Source of the DNA: Treponema_C sp050937815
Lineage (GTDB): Bacteria; Spirochaetota; Spirochaetia; Treponematales; Treponemataceae
Length of the DNA: 64,000 bases
Assembly (NCBI RefSeq): GCF_050937815.1
Contig: NZ_JACDIJ010000006.1
Span: forward strand, 62,001 to 126,000
Direction: 5' to 3'
In this document: positions 40,660 to 49,369 of the stretch, one piece after another
Position numbering within the stretch: position 1 is the first letter of the stretch
How the letters are laid out: every line of letters starts with the position of its first letter
Notes under the pieces: generated by a model
What the model saw: the letters and a program-made list of their open reading frames with translations, nothing else
What the model was told of the DNA's origin: nothing
Database searches by the model: none
Program-made: the position numbers and the translations under genes

Positions 40660-41622
40660 ATGGAACAAAAAAAACTGGTTATTGCGCTGGGCGGTAATGC
40701 ATTGGGAAATACGCCTGAAGAACAATTAAACTTGGTGTCGCATACGGCACGGATTATCGGCTCTTTGGCTGCGGAAGGACACCGGGTTATTGTGGCGCAC
40801 GGAAACGGCCCCCAAGTCGGTATGATAAATGCCGCATGCGATTTTGCCGCGGCGAGGGGCGCTGGAACTCCTTCCATCCCGTTTCCCGAATGCGGAGCTA
40901 TGTCGCAAGGTTATATAGGTTATCATTTGGCACAGGCTTTGCGGAACGAATTTAAAAAACGCGGCCTTGATAAAGAAGCCGTGTGTTTGGTAACGCAGGT
41001 TCTTGTAGATAAAAACGATCCGGCTTTTAATAAACCTACAAAACCCGTCGGCAGCTTTATTACAAAAGAACAAGCCGAAAAAATCGCTTCGGAAACGGGA
41101 TTTGTTTTTGTTGAAGATGCGGGCAGGGGATGGCGCAGAGTTGTAGCCTCTCCGCTTCCCCGAAAGATTGTCGAACTTAAAACGGCGGAAAAACTTATTG
41201 AATCCGGGGCGGTTGTAATTATCGTCGGCGGCGGCGGTATACCGGTTGTTGAAAATGAGGACGGCTTTTTGGAAGGCATTCCCGCCGTCATAGATAAGGA
41301 CCGGTCTTCAGCCCTGCTTGCCCGTGAAATCGGAGCCGATATGCTCCTTATTTTAACCGCCGTTGAAAAAGTGTATATTCATTTTAACAAACCCGAACAG
41401 CGGGCGCTTGATACTTTAACTCTTGCCGAAGCACGCGGCTATATTGCCGAAGGCCATTTTGCACCCGGTTCCATGCTTCCCAAAATCGAGGCGTGCATAG
41501 ACTTTTTGGAGCACAGTGCCGACGGAGCACAAGCGCTTATCAGTTCGCTTGAAAAAGCACAAGAGGCTTTGCACGGTAAAACAGGTACGCGGCTATATAT
41601 CGAACAAAACATTTCTTCTTGA
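40660..41622 (+). CDS. arcC: Carbamate kinase
   Basis: A 320-aa amino-acid-kinase-fold enzyme: KLVIALGGNALGN, IVAHGNGPQVG, ECGAMSQGYIGYHL, VIIVGGGGIPV, IDKDRSSALLAREIGADMLLILTAVEKV and GSMLPKIEA. It makes ATP from carbamoyl phosphate, the energy-yielding last step of the arginine deiminase pathway whose other enzymes are at 32503-34727. GGAGG precedes the ATG. It is unlinked to arcAB here (about 6 kb away, opposite strand), sits after the rny terminator, and may run into gatC. Confidence 0.96.
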   Translation: MEQKKLVIALGGNALGNTPEEQLNLVSHTARIIGSLAAEGHRVIVAHGNGPQVGMINAACDFAAARGAGTPSIPFPECGAMSQGYIGYHLAQALRNEFKKRGLDKEAVCLVTQVLVDKNDPAFNKPTKPVGSFITKEQAEKIASETGFVFVEDAGRGWRRVVASPLPRKIVELKTAEKLIESGAVVIIVGGGGIPVVENEDGFLEGIPAVIDKDRSSALLAREIGADMLLILTAVEKVYIHFNKPEQRALDTLTLAEARGYIAEGHFAPGSMLPKIEACIDFLEHSADGAQALISSLEKAQEALHGKTGTRLYIEQNISS

Positions 41623-41647
41623 ATAAAAGCCTATAATCGGGTATTAT
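41619..41647 (+). promoter_or_regulatory. Promoter of the gatCAB operon
   Basis: TTGAAT (41619-41624), 17-bp spacer, TATTAT (41642-41647), then eight bases to the gatC ATG at 41656. No Shine-Dalgarno. The -35 box overlaps the arcC stop codon. Confidence 0.55.
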
Positions 41648-41655
41648 ACGATAAT

Positions 41656-41967
41656 ATGAACAGTAAACCCCCTGCCATTGATGAAAATATGTTGGAAGCT
41701 TTGTTATATCTTTCACGCTTGGCACCGTCTTCCATCGATTTAAAGACTTTAAAGAATCAAGTTGAACAAATTGTCGGCTATTTTAATTTGTTGTCGGAAT
41801 TTGACGATACTGAGAATCCCTTTGACGCATATCCGTCTTCACAAGCCGATGTATTGCGAGAAGATACGCCCGTTCCTGGCTTGGATATTCCCGACGTAAA
41901 AAAAATGACAAATGAGTTTATGGACGGTTATTTCCGTGTTCCGAAAGTTTTGGGCGAGGGCGCCTAA
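41656..41967 (+). CDS. gatC: Asp/Glu-tRNA amidotransferase subunit C
   Basis: A 103-aa subunit: DENMLEALLYLSRLAPSS at the N-terminus, then FDDTENPFDAY, VLREDTPVPGL and FRVPKVLGEGA at the end, the belt that wraps GatA and GatB. The GatCAB complex converts Glu-tRNA(Gln) or Asp-tRNA(Asn) to the amide form. It opens the operon and is followed by gatA after 41 bp. No ribosome binding site is present before the ATG. Confidence 0.9.
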   Translation: MNSKPPAIDENMLEALLYLSRLAPSSIDLKTLKNQVEQIVGYFNLLSEFDDTENPFDAYPSSQADVLREDTPVPGLDIPDVKKMTNEFMDGYFRVPKVLGEGA

Positions 41968-42008
41968 AGTATCGCTTTAATTTTATCCGCCTCAGGGCAG
42001 GAGTAAGT

Positions 42009-43508
42009 ATGAAACAATATACCGTTTTGTCTGCATTGCAGGCTTTGGAAAATAAAACATATACATGCGAGGAATTGGTTGCAAAATCTATCGATTGTTT
42101 CGAACAAGATCTTAAAACCGATGCTCCTTTAAACGCTTTTTTGGAAATATATGCCGACGCGCTTGTACAAGCACGCCGCTGCGATGAAGAGCGGGATCGG
42201 GCGCTTGCACAGGGGCCGGATGCTTTAAAAAACTTACTTGCAAAAAAACCGCTTTTGGGTATACCCTTCGGCGTAAAAGATAATATTTCGGTACGGGGTA
42301 AAAGTCTTACCTGTGCAAGTCATATTTTGGAAGGCTATACCGCCCCTTACAATGCAACCGTTATTCAACGGCTGGTTGACGCCGGCGCCGTTCCCTTAGG
42401 GCGCTGTAATCAAGATGAATTTGCGATGGGGTCTTCGACCGAATATTCGGCATACGGACCGACACGCAATCCCATAAACCGCACCTATGTTGCCGGCGGC
42501 TCATCCGGAGGTTCTGCGGCTGCCGTCGCTTCGGGAATGGTGCCCTTTGCCCTCGGTACGGAAACGGGCGGTTCCGTTCGTCTTCCGGCATCTTATTGCG
42601 GCGTGTACGGTCTTAAACCGACTTACGGACTTTTAAGCCGCTGGGGCATTACCGCTTTCGGCAGCTCGCTCGATCAAGCGGGCGTTTTCGGTGTAACGCC
42701 GGATGATATAGCGCTTCCGCTACGTATTATGTCGGGAAAAGATTTTTATGACGATACTTCCGAGGATATTCCTGCGGGCTGTGAAATAAATTCGCCTTGC
42801 CCGCCTTTAGCGGATACGGAATTCGCATCCCTTAAAATTGCAGTTCCGCGTCAATTTGCCGAAGCAAAGGGCCTTGATGAAGAAGTTGCCGGCATATTCG
42901 AAAAAGTGCAAACATGGTTTAAAGAACGCGGTTCTTCCATAGAACTTGTCGATATTCCCGTTTTGGATGCTTCGATTGCTTCTTATTACGTTATTGCGCT
43001 TAGCGAAGCCGCGAGTAATTTAAGCCGTTTTGACGGAATTCGCTACGGCAACCGTAAAGATCGCGGCGAAGGTTATGATGACTTGTTTATTCAAACCCGC
43101 AGCGAAGGCTTCGGAGCGGAGGTAAAACGCCGTATTATTATCGGAAATTATGTATTATCGGATCAATTTTCCGGTACCTATTATAAGCGGGCTATGGGAG
43201 TGCGCGCACGCATACAGCGTGAAATCGCCGCCCTCTATAAAACCTACAGTTGTATTTTGTGTCCCACATGTCCGACGCCTGCATTTAAGTTAGGTCAAAA
43301 AACCGAAGATCCTATGGCTATGTATTTATCCGATATGTTTACCGTTTTTGTCAATTTAAGCCGAACCGCTTCCTTAAATGTTCCGGCCGGAACGACAAGT
43401 GCGGGGCTTCCCGTCGGCGTGCAATTTGCAGGCCCCATGTTCAGCGAAAACCGCCTGCTTTCTATGGCAAAAGCGTGGCATACCGGCCGCAATGGAGAAA
43501 AAAAATGA
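42009..43508 (+). CDS. gatA: Asp/Glu-tRNA amidotransferase subunit A
   Basis: A 499-aa amidase-signature protein that frees ammonia from glutamine. GIPFGVKDNI (catalytic Lys), ATVIQRLVDAGAVPLGRCNQDEFAMGSS, YVAGGSSGGSAAAVASG and LGTETGGSVRLPASYCG hold the Ser-cisSer-Lys triad. GAGGAG-like AGGAG precedes the ATG. The stop overlaps the gatB start by 4 bp (ATGA), showing translational coupling. Confidence 0.96.
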   Translation: MKQYTVLSALQALENKTYTCEELVAKSIDCFEQDLKTDAPLNAFLEIYADALVQARRCDEERDRALAQGPDALKNLLAKKPLLGIPFGVKDNISVRGKSLTCASHILEGYTAPYNATVIQRLVDAGAVPLGRCNQDEFAMGSSTEYSAYGPTRNPINRTYVAGGSSGGSAAAVASGMVPFALGTETGGSVRLPASYCGVYGLKPTYGLLSRWGITAFGSSLDQAGVFGVTPDDIALPLRIMSGKDFYDDTSEDIPAGCEINSPCPPLADTEFASLKIAVPRQFAEAKGLDEEVAGIFEKVQTWFKERGSSIELVDIPVLDASIASYYVIALSEAASNLSRFDGIRYGNRKDRGEGYDDLFIQTRSEGFGAEVKRRIIIGNYVLSDQFSGTYYKRAMGVRARIQREIAALYKTYSCILCPTCPTPAFKLGQKTEDPMAMYLSDMFTVFVNLSRTASLNVPAGTTSAGLPVGVQFAGPMFSENRLLSMAKAWHTGRNGEKK

Positions 43509-45037
43509 GTATAGACTATCGTGTCGTTATCGGCTGCGAAATACACTGCCAGCTTACTACAAAAACCAAAGCTTTTTGCGCGTGCGAAAACCGCTACGGC
43601 GGCATGCCCGACACGCGGGTGTGTCCTGTATGTTTGGGACTTCCCGGCGGGATGCCGCGAGTTAATAAGGGATATGTGGAAATGGGCATTATTGCAGGTA
43701 CCGCTCTTAACTGTTCGATTGCACGCTTTACCAAATTCGACCGCAAACATTATTTTTATCCGGATTTGGTAAAAGGATACCAGATAACGCAAAACGATAT
43801 CCCCTTATGCAGTGCGGGTTTTGTTGATATTCCCTACCGCCATTTAAGCGAAGATTTGCAGCCCGGAGGAAAAAGTCACTACGGTAAAAATGCGGCAGGA
43901 GAGGCGAGCGATATAGACGGCTTGTATAAGAGAGTGCGTATAGAGCGCATTCATTTGGAAGAAGATGTCGGAAAAAGCCTTCATTTGGAAGGTTCTCACA
44001 GTTACATAGATTATAACCGTTCGGGCACCCCGCTTATTGAAATCGTTACAAAGCCGGATATGAATTCTCCGGAAGAAGCGGCTTTGCTTATGCAAACCCT
44101 TCAGGAAATATTGCGCTATGTAAATGTAACGAAGGGAAATTTGGAAGACGGAAATATGAGATGCGATGCGAATATTAACCTTATCATATGGGAAGACGGA
44201 AAAGAACATCGTACCCCGATCTCCGAAATCAAAAACTTAAACTCGTTCCGCGCAATAAAAGATGCGTGTGCATATGAAATAAAACGTCAGCTTAAAGAAT
44301 TCGAAACGACAAAAAAAGAATTCGAAGTCGGATATAAAAATACGATGGGCTGGGATGAAACAAAAGGTGAAACGGTCATTCAGCGCACAAAAAATTCCTT
44401 TATCGATTATCGTTTTGTTCCCGAACCCGATATAAAGCCCTTTAATGTTTCCGAAACGTTTATTTCCGCAGCGGCCGAAAAAGTCGGCGAATTGCCCGAA
44501 CAAAAACGTATGCGCTTTAAAAAAGAATACGCCCTTTCTTCTTTCGATGCGGAAACACTCACTTCAAGCCGTGCTCTTGCTTTGTGGTTTGAACAGGCTG
44601 CAAAATTATCCAAAGATGTAAAAAAAACCGCCAATTGGATTTTAGCCGAAGTTTTAGCCGTTTTAAATCAAAAAGAGATAAGCATAGAACAATTCAACCT
44701 TACTCCGGCGCATATTGCCGAATTGGTAAATGCGGTTACGGATAAAAAAATAACCGGAAAGCAGGCAAAGGACGTATTTGCACAGATGCTCGAAACCGGG
44801 CACATGCCCGAACAGATAATAAAAGAAGAGGGTATGGAAGTTGTTTCCGATACTGCGGAAATTGCCGCTTTTGTATCGGAGGTTATAAGAGAAAACCCGC
44901 AAGCTTTGGCCGAGTATAAGGGCGGTAAAACGAATGTTTTCGGTTGGCTTATGGGGCAAATTATAAAAAAATCCGGCGGAAAGGCAACGCCGGCCGCCGC
45001 GGCTTCACTTTTAAAAGCCGAATTGGAAAAACTTTGA
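43505..45037 (+). CDS. gatB: Asp/Glu-tRNA amidotransferase subunit B
   Basis: A 510-aa protein. YRVVIGCEIHCQLTTKTKAFCAC holds part of the zinc site, VCPVCLGLPGGMPRVNKGYVE the rest; RKHYFYPDLVKGYQITQ, LEEDVGKSLH, SYIDYNRSGTPLIEIVTKPD and DGNMRCDANI are signature blocks; the C-terminal GatB/YqeY tail follows. The ATG at 43505 overlaps the gatA stop. Its own stop overlaps the next ATG by one base, tying the following gene to the same translation unit. Confidence 0.97.
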   Translation: MSIDYRVVIGCEIHCQLTTKTKAFCACENRYGGMPDTRVCPVCLGLPGGMPRVNKGYVEMGIIAGTALNCSIARFTKFDRKHYFYPDLVKGYQITQNDIPLCSAGFVDIPYRHLSEDLQPGGKSHYGKNAAGEASDIDGLYKRVRIERIHLEEDVGKSLHLEGSHSYIDYNRSGTPLIEIVTKPDMNSPEEAALLMQTLQEILRYVNVTKGNLEDGNMRCDANINLIIWEDGKEHRTPISEIKNLNSFRAIKDACAYEIKRQLKEFETTKKEFEVGYKNTMGWDETKGETVIQRTKNSFIDYRFVPEPDIKPFNVSETFISAAAEKVGELPEQKRMRFKKEYALSSFDAETLTSSRALALWFEQAAKLSKDVKKTANWILAEVLAVLNQKEISIEQFNLTPAHIAELVNAVTDKKITGKQAKDVFAQMLETGHMPEQIIKEEGMEVVSDTAEIAAFVSEVIRENPQALAEYKGGKTNVFGWLMGQIIKKSGGKATPAAAASLLKAELEKL

Positions 45038-45897
45038 TGCAGTATGATGTGCCGCTGTGGTACAAAACCGAATTTGTAAAACGATACGGTGCCGTTTCTC
45101 GGGCACGCGGTTGCTATTTATATACGCAAAAGGGCGTACGCATTACCGATATGTATCGGGATTCGGGCCGTGCCGTTTTAGGATGGGGCTGTTCCGGCTC
45201 CAAAGCTTTTAAGATTTTTAAAAACACCCTTGAGCGCGGTCAAACCGGTTCTTTCCCTTGTGAATATGAACGGCGTTTTGAAAAAGCCGTTCTTGCTTTG
45301 CTCGGCTCTTATGATCATGCCCGCTGGTTTTTAAGTGCCGAATCGCTTTTAACTTCCGTATATCAAAGTGCATGGGGCGAAGAATACGCCGAAAAAAAGA
45401 GTATGTACGGCATTAAATTATGGCGTCCCTGGTTTCCCGAACACGCGGAAATTCCTTCGGACGGTTTGTTTGTGCAGCCGGACACAAAAACCTGCAATTT
45501 TATACCGGGGGTTTGCGCATTATATCCGCCCTTTGCATTGAGCACTTCCGGATATATAGCCGTGTTTGAAAAAAAAGAAGGCGCCGAACCGCCCCGTTCC
45601 GACACATGTTCGCCGGCTTTGTTAAATGCGCTTGCCAGGGCGGTATACGATTTATCGGCCGAAATTCCCCGCCGCAGCGAAAAAGATTTTTCCGCTTTCG
45701 ATTTTGTTCTCGGACAGTATTTTATACGCAGCGGTGCCTATTTTATGCCGAAAATAAAATCGGAGCAATACAAAGATTTTGTGCTGCACTGCCTTGACTG
45801 TGCGCTTTTACTTGCGCCGGTTTGCACGGTTCCGTCTGTTGTGCCCTTCGGTGCATCGCAGGGAGATTTTTCACAATTAAAACGGAAGCCGTTTTAG
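45037..45897 (+). CDS. Class III aminotransferase-like pseudoenzyme in the gat operon
   Basis: A 286-aa protein starting at the ATG that shares its A with the gatB stop. The first 80 residues read like the N-terminus of class III PLP aminotransferases (GVRITDMYRDSGRAVLGWGCSGSKAFKIFKNTLERG), but the protein is far too short, and no catalytic lysine motif (the usual T-x-x-K block) is seen. The rest has aromatic-rich segments (YGIKLWRPWFPEH, CALYPPFALSTSGYIAVFE). It may be a conserved non-catalytic relic or a repurposed domain. Its tight coupling to gatB suggests it is expressed. The upstream ATG at 44944 lies inside gatB and is rejected. Confidence 0.65.
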   Translation: MQYDVPLWYKTEFVKRYGAVSRARGCYLYTQKGVRITDMYRDSGRAVLGWGCSGSKAFKIFKNTLERGQTGSFPCEYERRFEKAVLALLGSYDHARWFLSAESLLTSVYQSAWGEEYAEKKSMYGIKLWRPWFPEHAEIPSDGLFVQPDTKTCNFIPGVCALYPPFALSTSGYIAVFEKKEGAEPPRSDTCSPALLNALARAVYDLSAEIPRRSEKDFSAFDFVLGQYFIRSGAYFMPKIKSEQYKDFVLHCLDCALLLAPVCTVPSVVPFGASQGDFSQLKRKPF

Positions 45898-45929
45898 CAC
45901 AAAGGAAGCAAAAAATACGGGAGGCGTTT

Positions 45930-46232
45930 ATGCAAGCCGATATGGTGCTGTATATTATTAAATTGGTTTTAGGCGGTATAGCGGCTTTTTTAGCCATTAT
46001 GCTGTGGTCTAAAACACGGGATGCGGCGTGGATAGCATTGGTTGCCGGAACCCTCATTGCCTACGCGGGTATCGTGTATGACGTTTTGTCGGTGTTCGGT
46101 ATCAATGCATTTCATAACAATGCCGGTATTGAAATCGGCGGAGTACCGCTTGCTTCCGTAATTTTTTCGTTTTTTCCGCAGCTGTTTTACATAGCCGCTT
46201 TTCTTATTGCCTTAATACGCAAGCGGTTTTAA
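45930..46232 (+). CDS. Small membrane protein
   Basis: A 100-aa protein with three predicted membrane helices (about 5-25, 29-55, 72-96; IIKLVLGGIAAFLAIML, AAWIALVAGTLIAYAGIVYDVL, VIFSFFPQLFYIAAFLIALI) and a short basic C-terminus (RKRF). GGGAGG precedes the ATG. It is the last gene of the gatCAB run, 32 bp after the aminotransferase-like gene. Function unknown. Confidence 0.7.
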   Translation: MQADMVLYIIKLVLGGIAAFLAIMLWSKTRDAAWIALVAGTLIAYAGIVYDVLSVFGINAFHNNAGIEIGGVPLASVIFSFFPQLFYIAAFLIALIRKRF

Positions 46233-46254
46233 AAGGACACCGCATACCGATATC

Positions 46255-47253
46255 TTACTTATATAAAAAGCAAGCGATTTGATGGTCGGTACCGTTTGTG
46301 CCTTTTTGAACCAGGGGCGGCTGAGCGGTTTTACAGCAATCCATACGTTTCGGGCAGCGGTCGTAAAAATAACAGCCGGGCCTCTGGCGGTCGGGAGCGG
46401 GAACGTCCCCCGTTAAAATAATGCGCTGACGCTTTGCTTCAACTTCCGGATCGGGAATGGGGGCTGCCGAAAGCAGGGCCTTCGTATAGGGATGCAGGGG
46501 ATTTGCATATAAATCCTTATAATCGCTTATTTCTACAATCTTTCCCAAATACATAACCGCAATACGGTCGGAAATATATTGAATAACCGCCAAGTCGTGG
46601 GCAATAAAAAGATAGGTAAGGCCCATCTCTTTTTGAACGTCTTTAAAAAGGTTTAAAATCTGCGCTTGAATCGATACGTCCAAAGCCGAAACCGGCTCGT
46701 CTGCAAGGATAAGGCTCGGATTTAAAGCCAAAGAGCGCGCAATACCGATACGCTGTCTTTGGCCGCCTGAAAATTCATGCGGATAGCGGTTTTTAAAAAA
46801 CTTTGAAAGACCGACCAATTCCATTAAATTTTCAACGCGCTTATCTATTTCTTCTTCCGATATTTCGATAATACCGCGCTGTTTATATATGCGCAAAGGC
46901 TCGGCGATAATCGAAGCGGTGGTCATGCGCGGGTTTAAAGAAGCATAGGGGTCTTGAAACACCATTTGAATGTTTTTGCGCGCTTCCAAAAGCTCGCCCT
47001 TATTCATCTTTGTTAAATCCTTACCGTTGAATATAACTTCTCCGGCGGTGGGTTTATACAGCTGGGCAACGGCGCGCGCAACGGTGGATTTTCCGCAGCC
47101 GGATTCTCCCACCAAACCGAGTGTTTCGCCTTTTTTTAACGTAAAATCGATACCGTCAACCGCATATATGTAATTCTTTTTTCCGCCGAACAAACCTTCG
47201 CTTCCGGCCGGAAAGTGCATTTTAAGATTTTTTACTTCAAGCAGGTTTTGCAT
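46255..47253 (-). CDS. oppF: Oligopeptide ABC transporter ATP-binding protein OppF
   Basis: A 332-aa ABC ATPase: Walker A GESGCGKSTVARA (about 47-59), Q-loop FQDPYASLNPR, signature SGGQRQRIGIARSL, Walker B LILADEPVSALD, and the oligopeptide C-terminal domain (LHPYTKALLSAAPIPDP, RPGCYFYDRCPKRMDCC) with its Cys cluster. It energises peptide import with OppD. AGGAGA precedes the ATG. Last gene of oppABCDF. Confidence 0.95.
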   Translation of the reverse strand: MQNLLEVKNLKMHFPAGSEGLFGGKKNYIYAVDGIDFTLKKGETLGLVGESGCGKSTVARAVAQLYKPTAGEVIFNGKDLTKMNKGELLEARKNIQMVFQDPYASLNPRMTTASIIAEPLRIYKQRGIIEISEEEIDKRVENLMELVGLSKFFKNRYPHEFSGGQRQRIGIARSLALNPSLILADEPVSALDVSIQAQILNLFKDVQKEMGLTYLFIAHDLAVIQYISDRIAVMYLGKIVEISDYKDLYANPLHPYTKALLSAAPIPDPEVEAKRQRIILTGDVPAPDRQRPGCYFYDRCPKRMDCCKTAQPPLVQKGTNGTDHQIACFLYK

Positions 47254-47270
47254 TCTATTCTCCTATGAAC

Positions 47271-48281
47271 TTATTCGGCCTTTTCCTTTTCATCGGCATA
47301 AAGCCAACAGGATGTACAGTGTCCGTTGCCGAAATCCTTAAGCGGCGGATACTTTTTTTTGCACACATCCATTGTACTGCTGCAGCGCGGGAAAAAAGGA
47401 CAACAGGGCGGAAGGTCTATAACGTTCGGCGGCTGTCCCGGAATCGAATAAAGCCGTTCGGCGTTTTCTTTGTCCAAACGCGGAACCGATTGGATAAGAC
47501 CGCGCGTGTACGGATGTTTAGGTTCTTTAAAAATGTCTTCCGTTTTACCGCGTTCTACAACACGGCCTGCGTACATAACGCAAATGGTATCGCACATACC
47601 GGCAACGACACCGAGCGAGTGGGTTATCATAATTACCGCAGTTCCGAGTCTGCGCGAAAGATCCTGCATAAGTTCAAGAATTTGTGCTTGAATCGTTACG
47701 TCCAGGGCCGAAGTCGGTTCGTCCGCAATAAGGATTTCAGGATTGCATGAAAGTCCCATTGCAATCATAACGCGCTGCCTCATGCCGCCTGAAAATTGAT
47801 GCGGATAATTATCTATACGTTTTTCCGGCGCGGGGATACCGGCCAATTTAAGCATTTCTATCGCTTTTATTTTTGCAGCTTTTTTATCCAGTTTTTGGTG
47901 AAGCATAATCGTTTCAACCATTTGAGTGGAAATGCGTAAAAACGGATTTAAACTGGACATCGGGTCTTGAAATATCATCGATATTTTGTTTCCCCGTATG
48001 TTTTGAATTTGTTTTTCGCTTAATTTAAGCAAGTCTTCACCGTGAAAAAACACTTCGCCGCCCATTATTTTTCCCGGCGGATTGGGAATCAAATTCATAA
48101 TCGAAAGGTTTGTAACGCTTTTCCCGGAACCGGATTCGCCGACAATGCCCATCGTTTCGCCCTTGCGTAAATCGAATGTAATACCGTCTACGGCTTTTAC
48201 AACGCCTTCGTCCGTATTAAAATAAGTACGAAGGTCTTTTACTTGTAGAATAACTTCATCTTGTATACTTGTGTTTTCCAT
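47271..48281 (-). CDS. oppD: Oligopeptide ABC transporter ATP-binding protein OppD
   Basis: A 336-aa ABC ATPase: Walker A GESGSGKSVTNLS, FQDPMSSLNPFLRI, signature SGGMRQRVMIAMGL, Walker B ILIADEPTSALDVT, and C-terminal HPYTRGLIQSVPRLD plus LPPCCPFFPRCSSTMDVC, the Cys-rich OppD/DppD tail. GAGG lies before the ATG, and oppF follows after 17 bp. Confidence 0.95.
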   Translation of the reverse strand: MENTSIQDEVILQVKDLRTYFNTDEGVVKAVDGITFDLRKGETMGIVGESGSGKSVTNLSIMNLIPNPPGKIMGGEVFFHGEDLLKLSEKQIQNIRGNKISMIFQDPMSSLNPFLRISTQMVETIMLHQKLDKKAAKIKAIEMLKLAGIPAPEKRIDNYPHQFSGGMRQRVMIAMGLSCNPEILIADEPTSALDVTIQAQILELMQDLSRRLGTAVIMITHSLGVVAGMCDTICVMYAGRVVERGKTEDIFKEPKHPYTRGLIQSVPRLDKENAERLYSIPGQPPNVIDLPPCCPFFPRCSSTMDVCKKKYPPLKDFGNGHCTSCWLYADEKEKAE

Positions 48282-48291
48282 TCAGTGTGCC

Positions 48292-49356
48292 TCAAACCTT
48301 GTTTTTACTTTGCGGATCGAAGGAATCGCGCAAACCGTCGCCCAAAAAGTTCATTGCGAACAAAAAAACGGTCATAACGATTGCCGGAACCAAAAGCAGC
48401 CACGGATACAATTCCATACCCTTTACGCCGTCGGCAACCAAAGAACCCCATGATGCAAGGGGAGCCGAAACGCCCAAACCCAAAAAGGATAAAAAGCTTT
48501 CGCTCATAATAAACGAGGGCAAAGAAAGGGTTGAATATACGATAACGATACCCAAGGTATTGGGTAATAAATGGCGGAATATAATACGGGCAGAGCTTGC
48601 TCCCATAGAACGGGCGGCTTCGACAAATTCCGAATTTTTCAAACTGATAATTTGACCGCGTACCACACGGGCAATCGTAAGCCATGAGATAAGGGCGATG
48701 GCGACAAACAAAATAAAAACGTTTCGCCCCAAAATCGCCATCATAATAATAACGATGAGCATATAAGGAAGGCCGTACATAATATCGACAAAGCGCATAA
48801 GGGCGTTGTCAATCCAGCCTCCCGCATAGCCTGCAATCGAACCTAAGGTAACGCCTATAATAAGAGCGGTTACGGTTCCTAAAAGACCGATGGCTATCGA
48901 AATACGCCCGCCGTAAATGGTTCGGGAAAGCACATCGCGTCCCAAACTGTCGGTACCGAGAATATAACGTCTTTGATGAATCGGATTGACTTTTATATCT
49001 TCTTCCATCGCTGCGATTTCCGCGCTTTCTTTTTCGGTATATTCGCTGCGTTTTTCCTTTGCCATAATTTTTGCAATATAGGCTTTTTTTTGCGCAATCA
49101 TAATTTCGCCGGCCGGTTTAAAAGACGGCCGTAAATATATGTGATCCAAATATTGCTGTTCGTAAGGATAAATCGGTAAAACGGGGGCTAAAAATGAAAT
49201 TAAAATATAAAAACCCACAACGTATAAACCGATAAGCGCCATTTTATTTTTTCTAAGCCGTTTCCAAGCATCTCCCCATAAAGATACGGGTTTCATAACT
49301 TGATTGAATTCATTTACGGCCTGTTCGGCATTTTTTTTGCGTGCGGTAAATAACAC
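48292..49356 (-). CDS. oppC: Oligopeptide ABC transporter permease OppC
   Basis: A 354-aa permease: N-terminal membrane helix (about 39-60), a long periplasmic loop with Tyr/Lys-rich residues, then the BPD_transp_1 domain with the EAA loop EAARSMGASSARIIFRHLLPNTLG that contacts the ATPases. The periplasmic loop between the first two helices (about 60-125) is long even for OppC. Start is GTG with AGGAGG upstream. Confidence 0.94.
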   Translation of the reverse strand: MLFTARKKNAEQAVNEFNQVMKPVSLWGDAWKRLRKNKMALIGLYVVGFYILISFLAPVLPIYPYEQQYLDHIYLRPSFKPAGEIMIAQKKAYIAKIMAKEKRSEYTEKESAEIAAMEEDIKVNPIHQRRYILGTDSLGRDVLSRTIYGGRISIAIGLLGTVTALIIGVTLGSIAGYAGGWIDNALMRFVDIMYGLPYMLIVIIMMAILGRNVFILFVAIALISWLTIARVVRGQIISLKNSEFVEAARSMGASSARIIFRHLLPNTLGIVIVYSTLSLPSFIMSESFLSFLGLGVSAPLASWGSLVADGVKGMELYPWLLLVPAIVMTVFLFAMNFLGDGLRDSFDPQSKNKV

Positions 49357-49369
49357 CGTAAACCTCCTG

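Noticed and set aside
40054..40877. Two long minus-strand frames opposite rny and arcC
   Set aside because: Both are antisense to highly conserved genes and show no family similarity or start signals.
44944..45036. An upstream start for the aminotransferase-like protein
   Set aside because: It lies within gatB in another frame with shadow composition; the overlapping ATG at 45037 gives normal coupling.
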